Shown here: positions 26,803-35,279 of the stretch, piece by piece
Position numbering within the stretch: the first letter of the stretch is position 1
How the letters are laid out: the number at the start of each line of letters is the position of its first letter
Source of the DNA: Ecdyonurus torrentis
Lineage: Eukaryota > Arthropoda > Insecta > Ephemeroptera > Heptageniidae
Reading direction: 5' to 3'
NCBI GenBank assembly: GCA_949318235.1
Contig: OX439129.1
Coordinates: 2,976,001 to 3,040,000 of the forward strand
Length of the DNA: 64,000 nucleotides
Program-made: the position numbers and the translations under genes
The notes under the pieces: model-generated
The model's input: the letters and a program-made list of their open reading frames with translations, nothing else
The model's database searches: none
Told to the model about the DNA's origin: nothing

Positions 26803-28012
26803 ATTATTACACCTTAATCGCTGCAATGCAAACTTTCGCAGTTCTAGAAAATCTCAGTGCTTTCTGATCGTACTTTTTAGACTGTGGATACGAATTTTGA
26901 TGATATCTCCGAAACTAATAAAGCTACAGGCTTGTGGTTTTAACTATAATGCAGGACTAACAGACTTGCAAAGAAAAGGTTATTACACCTTAATCGCACC
27001 AATGCAAACTTTCGCGGTTATAGAGAATCTCAGTGCTTTCTCATCGTAATTTTCAGACTGTGAATACGATTTTTGATTTTATCTCCGAAACTAATTTAGC
27101 TACAGGCTTGCGGGTTGAACTAAAATGTAGGACTAACAGACTTGCAAAGAAAAGGTTATTTTACCTTAATCGCTCCAATGCCAACTTTCGCCGTAATAGA
27201 GAATCTCAGAGCTTTCTCTACGTACTTTTCAGACTGTGAATACGATTTTTGATAATATCTCCGAAACTAATAAAGCTACAGACTTGCGATTTGAACTTAA
27301 ATTTAGGACTTACAGACTTGCAAAGAAAAGTTAATTACACCTTAATCGCTCCAATGCAAACTTTCGCAGTTATAGAGAATCACAGTGCTTTCTCATCGTA
27401 CTTTTCAGACTATGAATACGATTTTTGATGATTTCTCTGAAACTAAAAAAGCTACAGGTTTGCGGTTTAAACTAAAATGTAGGACTAACAGACTTGCAAA
27501 GAAAAGGTTATTACACCTTAATCGCTCCAATGCAAACATTTGCAGTTATAGAGAATCTCAGTGCTTTCTCAACGTAATTTTCAGACTAAGAATACGATTT
27601 TTGATGATATCTTTGAAACTAATAAAGCTACAGGCATGCGGTTTGAACTGAAATGTAAAACTAACAGACTTGCAATGAAAATGTTGTTACACCTTAATCG
27701 CTCCAATGCAAACTTTCGCAGTTATAGAAAACCTCAGTGCTTTCTCGTCGTACTTTTCAGACTGTGAATACGAATTTTGATGATATCTCCGAAACTAATA
27801 AAGCAACAGGCTTGCGGTTTGAACTAAAATGTAGGACTAACAGACTTGCAGAGAAAAGGTTATGACACCTTAATCGCTTTAATGCAAACTTTCGCAGTTA
27901 TAGAGAATCTCAGTGCTTTCTCAACGTAGTTTCCAGACTAAGAATACGATTTTTGATGATATCTTTGAAACTAATAAAGCTACAGGCATGCGGTTTAAAC
28001 TGAAATGTAGGA
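26803..28012 (+). repeat. Right arm of the 1.2-kb inverted repeat in satellite A
   Basis: Reverse complement of 22,571-23,780. Its inner end carries AAAGAAAAAAATTATTACAC, where the usual A sequence is AAAGAAAAAGGTTATTACAC. The left arm, at the A/B breakpoint, reads as the same AATTATTACAC on the complementary strand. The two arms therefore share a substitution sitting next to the left arm's A/B junction, which links duplication and junction formation. Confidence 0.85.
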
Positions 28013-31000
28013 CTAACAGACTTGCAAAGAAAAGGTTATTACACATTAATCGCTCCAATGCAAACTTTCGCAGTTATAGAAAACCTCAGTGCTTTCTCAT
28101 CGTACTTTTCAGACTGTGAATACGATTTTTGATGATATCTCCGAAACTAATAAAGCTACAGGCTTGCGGTTTGAACTAAAATGTAGGACTAACAGACTTG
28201 CAGAGAAAAGGTTATGAAACCTTAATCGCTTTAATGCAAACTTTCGCAGTTATAGAGAATCTCAGTGCTTTGTCAACGTAGTTTTCAGACTAAGAATACG
28301 ATTTTTGATGATATCTTTGAAACTAATAAAGCTACAGGCATGCGGTTTAAACTGAAATGTAGGACTAACAGACTTGCAAAGAAAAGGTTATTACACCTTA
28401 ATCGCTCCAATGCAAACTTTCGCAGTTATAGAGAATCACAGTGCTTTATCATCGTACTTTTCAGACTGTGAATACGATTTTTGATGATTTCTCTGAAACT
28501 AAAAAAGCTACAGGTTTGCGGTTTGAACTAAAATGTAAAACTAACAGACTTGCAATGAAAAGGTTATTACACATTAATCGCTCCAATGCAAACTTTCGCA
28601 GTTATAGAAAACCTCAGTGCTTTCTCGTCGTACTTTTCAGACTGTGAATACGAATTTTGATGATATCTCCGAAACTAATAAAGCTAAAGGCTTGCGGTTT
28701 GAACTAAAATGTAGTACTAACAGACTTGCAAAGAAAAAGGTTATTACACCTTAATCGCTGCAATGCAAACTTTCGCAGTTCTAGAAAATCTCAGTGCTTT
28801 CTGATCGTACTTTTTAGACTGTGGATACGAATTTTGATGATATCTCCGAAACTAATAAAGCTACAGGCTTGCGGTTTGAACTAAAATTTAGGACTAACAG
28901 ACTTTTAAAGAAAACGTTATTACACCTTAATCGCTCCAATGCAAACTTTTGCAGTTATAGAAAATCTCAGTGCTTTCTGATTGTACTTTTCAGACTGTAG
29001 ATACGAATTTTGATGATATCTCCGAAACTAATAAAGCTACAGGCTTGCGATTTGAACTAAAATGTAGGACTAAGAGACATGCAAAGAAAAGGTTATTACA
29101 ACTTAATCGCTTCATTGCAAACTTTCGCAGTTATAGAGAATCTCAGTGCTTTCTCGTCGTACTTTTCAAACCGTGAATACGATTGTTGATGATATCTCCG
29201 AAACTAATAAAGCTAAAGGCTTGCGGGTTGAACTAAGATGTAGGACTAACAGACTTGCAAAGAAAAAGGTTATTACACCTTAATCGCTCCAATGCAAACT
29301 TTCGCAGTTCTAGAAAATCTCAGTGCTTTCTCATCGTACTTTTCAGAACGTGAATACGATTGTTGATGATATCTCCGAAACTAATAAAGCTACAGGCTTG
29401 CGGTTTGAACTAAAATGTAGGACTAACAGACTTGCAAAGAAAAAGGTTATTACACCTTAATGGCTCCAATGCAAACTTTCGCGGTTATAGAGAATCTCAG
29501 TGCTTTCTGATCGTACTTTTTAGACTGTGGATACGAATTTTGATGATATCTCCGAAACTAATAAAGCTACAGGCTTGTGGTTTTAACTATAATGCAGGAC
29601 TAACAGACTTGCAAAGAAAAGGTTATTACACCTTAATCGCACCAATGCAAACTTTCGCGGTTATAGAGAATCTCAGTGCTTTCTCATCGTACTTTTTAGA
29701 CTGTGAGTCCGATTTTTGATGATATCTCCGAAACTAATAAAGCTACAGGCTTGCGGTTTGAACTAAAATGTAGTACTAATAGACTTGCAAAAAAAGGTTT
29801 TTACTCCTTAATCGCTCCAATGCAAACTTTCACAGTTATAGAGAATCTCAGTGCTTTCTCATCGTACTTTTCAGACTGTGAATACGATTGTTGATTATAT
29901 CTCCGAAACTAATAAAGCTACAGGCTTGCGGTTTGAACTTAAATGTAGTACTAACAGACTTGCAAAGAAAAGGTCATTACACCCAAATCGCTCAAATGCA
30001 AACTTTTGCAGTTATAGAGAATATCAGTGCTTTCTCATCGTACTTTTCAGACTGTATATACGATTTGTGATCATATCTACGAAATTAATAAAGCTACAGA
30101 CTTGCGGTTTACACTAAAATGTAGGACTTACAGGCTTGCAAAGAAAAGGTTATTACACCTAAATCGCTCCAATGCAAACTTTCGCGGTTATAGAGAATCT
30201 CAGTGCTTTCTCATCGTACTTTTCAGACTGTGAATACGATTTTTGATGATATCTCCGAAACTAATAAAGCTACAGGCTTGCGGTTTGAACTAAAATGTAG
30301 GACTAACAGACTTGCAGAGAAAAGGTTATGACACCTTAATCGCTTTAATGCAAACTTTCGCAGTTATAGAGAATCTCAGTGCTTTCTCAACGTAGTTTCC
30401 AGACTAAGAATACGATTTTTGATGATATCTTTGAAACTAATAAAGCTACAGGCATGCGGTTTGAACTGAAATGTAGGACTAACAGACTTGCAAAGAAAAG
30501 GTAATAACACCTTATTCGCTCCAATGCAAACTTTTGCAGTTATAGAAAACCTCAGTGCTTTCTCGTCGTACTTTTCAAACCGTGAATACGATTGTTGATG
30601 ATATCTCCGAAACTAATAAAGCTACAGGCTTGCGGGTTGAACTAAGATGTAGGACTAACAGACTTGCAAAGAAAAAGGTTATTACACCTTAATCGCTCCA
30701 ATGCAAACTTTCGCAGTTCTAGAAAATCTCAGTGCTTTCTCATCGTACTTTTCAGACCGTGGATACGAATTTTGATGATATCTCCGAAACTAATAAAGCT
30801 ACAGGCTTGTGGTTTTAACTATAATGCAGGACTAACAGACTTGCAAAGAAAAGGTTATTACACCTTAATCGCACCAATGCAAACTTTCGCGGTTATAGAG
30901 AATCTCAGTGCTTTCTCATCGTACTTTTCAGACTGTGAATACGATTTTTGATGATATCTCCGAAACTAATAAAGCTACAGGCTTGCGGTTTGAACTAAAA

Positions 31001-31452
31001 TGTAGGACCAACAGACTTGCAGAGAAAAGGTTATGACACCTTAATCGCTTTGATGCAAACTTTCGCAGTTATAGAGAATCTCAGTGCTTTCTCAACGTAG
31101 TTTTCAGACTAAGAATACGATTTTTGATGATATCTTTGAAACTAATAAAGCTACAGGCATGCGGTTTAAACTGAAATGTAGGACTAACAGACTTGCAAAG
31201 AAAAGGTTATTACACCTTAATGGCTCCAATGCAAACTTTCGCGGTTATAGAGAATCTCAGTGCTTTCTCATCGTACTTTTCAGACTGTAAATACGATTTT
31301 TGATGATATCTCCGAAACTAATAAAGCTACAGGCTTGTGGTTTTAACTATAATGCAGGACTAACAGACTTGCAAAGAAAAGGTTATTACACCTTAATCGC
31401 ACCAATGCAAACTTTCGCGGTTATAGAGAATCTCAGTGCTTTCTCATCGTAC

Positions 31453-31454
31453 TT
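31453..31454. other. Left copy of 2-bp target-site duplication (TT)
   Basis: An uninterrupted A monomer reads CATCGTACTTTTCAGACTG, with four T. Here the left flank ends CATCGTACTT and the right flank (from 35,280) begins TTTTCAGACTG, so two extra T are present, as expected for a TT duplication. Independent support: the three-monomer block before the insertion (for example 31,084-31,290) recurs after it at 35,439-35,645, 4,355 bp on. Subtracting 3,825 bp of element and 2 bp leaves 528, exactly 3 x 176. The partner copy is at 35,280-35,281. Confidence 0.8.
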
Positions 31455-31472
31455 CCCTGGTCAAAAATCTTG
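31455..31472 (+). repeat. Left terminal inverted repeat of the transposon
   Basis: CCCTGGTCAAAAATCTTG, a perfect inverted match to 35,262-35,279. The pair diverges at the nineteenth base (C here, A in the right end read inward). Confidence 0.92.
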
Positions 31473-32165
31473 CCTTAATTCTTACAAGATCAACTCAAGA
31501 TCTTGTAAGATGGCTTCAAGACATCCAAGATCTTGAACATTTGAAAAAAGTAAGGCAAGATTGTTCAAGATCTTACCAAAACTTAAAATCTTGCATGAAT
31601 CTTACAATAAGATCTTGCAATTAATCTTGCATAAGATATTTTCGTGTGCAAGATAAAAATTAGGTTTCAAGATTAATTTTTCTTGTGCAAGATACTAAAA
31701 ATCTTACACAAGTAAATAAATCTTGCACAAGATCAACATCTTGGCAAGAAAATATCTTGCGCAAGATTTTGTAGTCTTGTCAAGGCGTAAATCTTGAACA
31801 ACTTGTGCAAGATAAATATTTTCTTGTGCAAGAAAAAGTATCTTATTCACGCAAAAATCTTGAGCAAGATTATTTTTACCCAAGATAAAATCTTGCACCA
31901 AATTTTTACGAGAAAAAATCTTGCAAGACTTAACAATGCAAGATCTCTAAATCTTGTGCAAGAATTTGTTCAATTTTCCAAGTCCAGAATTCTATAATTT
32001 GGAGCAAAATTATAAATATCTTGCATATTTGGATTTATCTTGAACAAGATCGTAAATCTTGCATTTATAGAGGCCAACAGGTAAGATATTTTAAGTTTAT
32101 GCGGAAATTTTGTGAAAGATATAAAATATCTTGGATAATATAAAAATATCTTTTGCAAGATTTTT
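31473..32165. repeat. Left subterminal motif-rich region of the transposon
   Basis: About 700 bp in which ATCTTGCA, TGCAAGAT, CAAGATCTTG and close variants occur on both strands every few tens of bases. A perfect hairpin lies at the start: arms CTTACAAGATC (31,481-31,491) and GATCTTGTAAG (31,499-31,509) with a 7-base loop. In cut-and-paste transposons such subterminal motif clusters are often transposase-binding sites; that role is inference here. Small open frames on both strands (for example 31,704-31,901 and 31,970-32,182) follow the repeated motif and show no recognisable domain. A TATAAAATA string lies at 32,120-32,128. Confidence 0.8.
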
Positions 32166-32378
32166 TCGCGCGCTTTGGCCATCTATCGGTGTATTTTGTA
32201 AACTTTGGTGAGGAAACAGCCAGTGCGCATGACTGCACGCATTGCATTATGGGTAATAATGGATGCTGTTGATAGATGATAAACACGTCGTACATCTGCT
32301 CTGTGTTTCTTTTAGTTTTGTGGCGTTTATAATAGTGATAATTAAGTTGCTTATGCACCAGATTCTACATTATAACAG
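32165..32378 (+). other. GC-richer promoter-like patch and possible first exon inside the transposon
   Basis: From TTCGCGCGCTTTGGCCATC onward, composition rises well above the surrounding AT-rich sequence for about 130 bp. It includes CAGTGCGCATGACTGCACGC and GCATTATGGGTAATAATGG. A TATAAAATA string lies about 40 bp upstream. The patch is followed by AACAG/GTAAGA, a near-consensus splice donor with the intron starting at 32,379. Short plus-strand frames (for example from ATGACTGCACG) stop quickly, and the frame ending at CAG has TAA just before it, so any transcript from this donor is probably non-coding at this point. A 97-codon minus-strand frame (32,065-32,358) crosses the patch and resembles nothing I recognise. 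It could be a captured host promoter and exon or a remnant of the autonomous parent. Confidence 0.35.
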
Positions 32379-32711
32379 GTAAGAAACATATTTAGTAATC
32401 GTTCCACACGCAAATTAGATTTTAGGCTAATATGAACTTATCTTTGTTTTCATATACGAGCTCTTCATTGATTTAGTTGAGAAATTCGCAACAAACACAA
32501 AGTGATCTATGATGATGGATCTGTGGAAATGCTATAGGTGGGCCTTTTTTGGATGAGGTGAGTGTAACTCTTTTTTTTTTCGTAAAAGTGATTAAACAAA
32601 TTATTTTTTTATGTTTTTTCTTATATAAAAATGTCTAAAAACAGAATAAAGGGTATAATGTTTTGGGGGAATTAGCTTATAATATATAATTATTGCATCC
32701 TTTTTTACTAT
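32379..32711 (+). other. AT-rich spacer with a second splice-donor-like site
   Basis: AT-rich, low-complexity sequence after the first donor-like site. At 32,552-32,563 it holds GATGAG/GTGAGT, a strong donor match with the intron starting at 32,558. The frame that would join this donor to the acceptor at 34,766 is open for only 14 codons upstream (to TGA at 32,513) and has no ATG. Otherwise the stretch has a T-run at about 32,571-32,580 and no repeat or gene that I can identify. Confidence 0.3.
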
Positions 32712-33003
32712 ATTGTGAGTTGATAATGCGAGAATTAAAGCATTATTTTCTAACGGTTTTCATCTTGAGTTAATCTTGCAAGAATCAAAGCAAGATTTTC
32801 CAACGGTTTTTATCTTGAGCTGATCTTGCAAGAGTCAAAGCAAGATTTTCTAACGGTTTTTATCTTGAGGTGATCTTGCAAGAGAGTCAAAGCAAGATTT
32901 TCTAACGGTTTTTATCTTGAGGTGATCTTGCAAGAGTCAAAGCAAGATTTTCTAACGGTTTTTATCTTGAGTTGATCTTGCAAGTATCATGCAAGATTTT
33001 CTA
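32712..33003 (+). repeat. 50-bp tandem repeat inside the transposon (about 6 copies)
   Basis: Unit: TCTAACGGTTTTTATCTTGA, then GTTGATCTTGCAAGAGTCAA, then AGCAAGATTT. The AACGGTTTT landmark occurs at about 32,752, 32,802, 32,852, 32,904 and 32,954, giving a period of 50 (one of 52 from an AGAGAG insertion). A degraded copy (TTGTGAGTTGATAATGCGAG) precedes the array. Each unit carries two of the element's CTTGCAAG/GCAAGAT motifs, so the array multiplies the same motif that fills the ends. Confidence 0.88.
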
Positions 33004-33325
33004 ATAATTTTAATTTTTTGAGCTGTAGGCAAGATTCAATGCAAAATTTCATGTTTTTAAGTTTTTCTTCTTTATATCTGATCTTGCAAGATGCATGAAA
33101 ATTTTGTACGATTTTAACATTTAATTTGTTGCATGCTCTATAAACCATAATGCACATATCGAGATAATATAATTATATGTTACTATATAGCTTGCATGCT
33201 TTTTACGATGAGCAATCACACTTAATTGTTTATTAAGTTGCAGAGATATTATACCATTTATTATGTTCTACTTCAAATTTGTTTTCTTACATTTTTTTTT
33301 TACATAAATGTCATTTTGTTATTTG
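33004..33325. other. AT-rich spacer, no gene seen
   Basis: Low-complexity AT-rich sequence with a few degenerate CAAGAT motifs and runs of T. No open frame, RNA gene or ordered repeat is apparent. Confidence 0.6.
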
Positions 33326-34079
33326 CCTGGCCAATAACTGACGAGTGACGAGTACTCTTATAGGAGTGCTGAACAAGTACGCAATAGTAACTGATGCTAT
33401 TTTTTTTAGCTTGCTGTCTGGCCAATAAATTAACGAGTACTTCAAGATTGCAGAACAAATAATCAATAATTATATTTAACTATGTTTTTTTTAGCTTGCT
33501 GCCTGGACAATAATTGACGAGTTCTTCTAGATTGCAGAACAAATAAGCGATAATAATAGTTCAGTTTTTTTTTTTTTTTTTTTTTTTTTTAGCTTGCTAC
33601 CTGGACAATAAATTGACGAATACTTCAAGATTGCAGAACAAATACGAGACAATAAAAGTTCAGTTTTTTTTAGCTTGCTACGTGGACAATAAATTGACGA
33701 TTACTTCAAGATTGCAGAACAACGCGATAATAATAGTTCAGTTTTTTTTTTAGCTTGCCACCTGGACAATAAATTGACGATTACTTCAAGATTGCAGAAC
33801 AACGCGATAATAATAGTACAGTTTTTTTTTTTAGCTTGCCACCTGGACAATAAATTGACGATTACTTCAAGATTTCAGATCAAGTATACGCAATAATTAT
33901 GTTTAATTTTATTTATATTTTTTTTTAGCTTGCAGTCTGGACAATAATTGACGATTACTTCAAGATTGCAGAACAAATACAAGATAATAATAGTTCAGTT
34001 TTTTTTAGCTTGCCACCTGGACAATAAATTGACGATTACTTCAAGATTGCAGAACAAATATACGCAATAATTATGTTTA

Positions 34080-34113
<34 letters not shown>

Positions 34114-34745
34114 CTTGCTGCTTGGACAATAATTGACGATTACTTACTTCAAGCGATTGCAGAACAAATACGAGATAATAATAGTTCAGTTTTTTTTAGC
34201 TTGCCACCTGGACAATAAATTGACGATTACTTCAAGATTTCAGAACAAGTATACGCAATAATTATGTTTAATTTTATTTATATTTTTTTATTAGCTTGCA
34301 GTCTGGACATAATAATTGACGATTACTTCAAGATTGCAGAACAAATACAAGATAATAATAGTTCAGTTTTTTTTAGCTTGCCACCTGGACAATAAATTGA
34401 CGATTACTTCAAGATTGCAGAACAAATATACGCAATAATTATGTTTAAGTTTTTTTTTTTTTTTAGCTTGCTGTCTGGACAATAATTGACGATTACTTAC
34501 TTCAAGCGATTGCAGAACAAATACGAGATAATAATAGTTCAGTTTTTTTTAGCTTGCCACCTGGACAATAGATTGACGATTACTTCAAGATTGCAGAACA
34601 AATACGACATATTAATGTTTAAGTTTTTTTTTTTTTTTTTTAGCTTTCTGCCTGGACATTCTAGACAATAGTTGACAAGTAATTCTAGTTTGCAGAATAA
34701 ATACGCGATAATTAAATATATTTAATTTTTTTTTTTAAGTTTTAT
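33326..34745 (+). repeat. 80-100-bp tandem repeat array inside the transposon (about 16 copies)
   Basis: Unit: a variable T-run, AGCTTGCCACCTGGACAATA, AATTGACGATTACTTCAAGA, TTGCAGAACAAATACGAGAT, AATAATAGTTCAG. AGCTTGC landmarks fall at about 33,408, 33,492, 33,590, 33,670, 33,752, 33,831, 33,927, 34,007, 34,111, 34,196, 34,292, 34,373, 34,464 and 34,548, with a variant AGCTTTC near 34,640 and a degenerate copy at 33,326. Spacing varies mostly with T-run length (8 to about 30). A four-unit higher-order period of about 365 bp is visible: the AGCTTGCAGTCTGGAC variants at 33,927 and 34,292 are each followed by the same ordered variants. If the flanking splice signals are real, the array sits in the intron. 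Confidence 0.9.
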
Positions 34746-34868
34746 ATTAAAACTTTTATTTTGCAGAGTAATTGTTGCTTGGATCTGACCAGAGCTTTTG
34801 ATTCTACATTGCGAAGAAAAGCTGCCAAGACCATATTAAGATCAGAAAACAAGATTTCCTGAAATAAA
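34746..34868 (+). other. Possible splice acceptor, terminal exon and polyadenylation signal
   Basis: A U-rich tract ending TTTTATTTTGCAG (AG at 34,765-34,766) is a good splice acceptor. The following 96 bases are open as 31 codons (S-N-C-C-L-D-L-T-R-A-F-D-S-T-L-R-R-K-A-A-K...) and end in TGA at 34,860-34,862. AATAAA follows immediately at 34,863-34,868. The segment lacks the CAAGAT motif and T-runs found around it, so it looks like a different kind of sequence. I do not recognise the peptide. It may be the 3' end of a transposon gene or a captured host exon; chance cannot be excluded for so short a frame. Confidence 0.35.
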
Positions 34869-35261
34869 TTATAGAAACATCTTGCATAGTCTTGACAAGA
34901 TTTTCTGCAAGATTTTATTTAAGATCTTGCAGACTCTTGGCAAGACTTGTTGCAAGATTTTACGATAATCTTGCAAAGTCTTGACAAGATTTTTTGCAAG
35001 ATTTTACGACGAAAGTCTTGTTTATTCTTGACAAGATTTGCTGTAAGATTTTACGGACCCAAAATCTTGCACAAGATTTTTAAGTACGACAAGGTGTCTT
35101 GTGCAAGATTGTCATTTCTTGTTATAAGATTATCCTCAAGATCTTGACAAGATCTTGTGCAAGATCTTGACAAGATCTTGTGCAAGATCTTGTCAAGATC
35201 TTGTCGTGCCATAATAAAAATCTTAAACAAATCTTGAGCAAGATCTTGGCAAGATCTTGCT
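34869..35261. repeat. Right subterminal motif-rich region of the transposon
   Basis: Dense CTTGCAAGAT, CTTGACAAGAT and CAAGATCTTG motifs, including alternating CTTGACAAGATCTTGTGCAA repeats at about 35,133-35,205. Immediately inside the right terminus is a perfect palindrome at 35,229-35,269, with 20-bp arms around a single G at 35,249 and core CAAGATCTTG in each arm. The motif matches the left end on both strands. Likely protein-binding or fold-back sequence; the role is inferred. Confidence 0.82.
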
Positions 35262-35279
35262 CAAGATTTTTGACCAGGG
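35262..35279 (-). repeat. Right terminal inverted repeat of the transposon
   Basis: CAAGATTTTTGACCAGGG, the perfect reverse complement of 31,455-31,472. Satellite A resumes at the next base with TTTTCAGACTG. Confidence 0.92.

Larger units (their letters stand above)
25728..31454 (+). repeat. Satellite A array, plus orientation (left of transposon)
   Basis: About 32.5 monomers of the same 176-bp family as 1-23,780, now reading GATGATATCTCCGAAACTAA on the plus strand. Its monomer order is largely the mirror image of the left array. About 28,960-30,470 pairs with 13,780-15,290 (coordinate sum 44,249). About 30,470-31,290 pairs with 11,900-12,900 (sums 43,368 then 43,191). The steps between these sums are near-multiples of 176, meaning whole monomers were lost or gained after inversion. 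The open frames here are repeat shadows. Confidence 0.96.
31455..35279. mobile_element. Non-autonomous DNA transposon with 18-bp TIRs inserted in satellite A
   Basis: A 3,825-bp element bounded by perfect inverted termini CCCTGGTCAAAAATCTTG and CAAGATTTTTGACCAGGG, flanked by a 2-bp TT duplication inside an otherwise normal satellite monomer. From left to right it contains: a subterminal zone packed with TCTTGCAAGAT-like motifs; a GC-richer patch (about 32,165-32,300); splice-donor-like sites; a 50-bp tandem array; a roughly 80-100-bp tandem array; a splice-acceptor and short exon-like segment; and a right subterminal zone with long palindromes. No open frame longer than 97 codons exists and none resembles a transposase to me, so it should depend on a relative elsewhere. 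Terminal repeats plus dense subterminal motifs are typical of cut-and-paste elements such as CACTA, hAT and similar groups. The terminal CCCTGG and 2-bp duplication do not let me assign a superfamily. Confidence 0.9.

Noticed and set aside
32065..32358. 97-codon minus-strand frame as a transposase or DNA-binding protein
   Set aside because: It shows no recognisable domain, overlaps subterminal motif repeats and the promoter-like patch, and is within chance length for AT-rich sequence.
33541..34110. T-runs of up to about 30 bases as retroposon poly(A) tails
   Set aside because: They recur at the same place in each tandem unit and vary only in length, so they belong to the array and are not insertion tails.
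31455..35279. LTR retrotransposon or Helitron
   Set aside because: The ends are short inverted repeats, not long direct repeats, with a 2-bp duplication. There is no reverse transcriptase frame, and no Helitron TC/CTRR termini.
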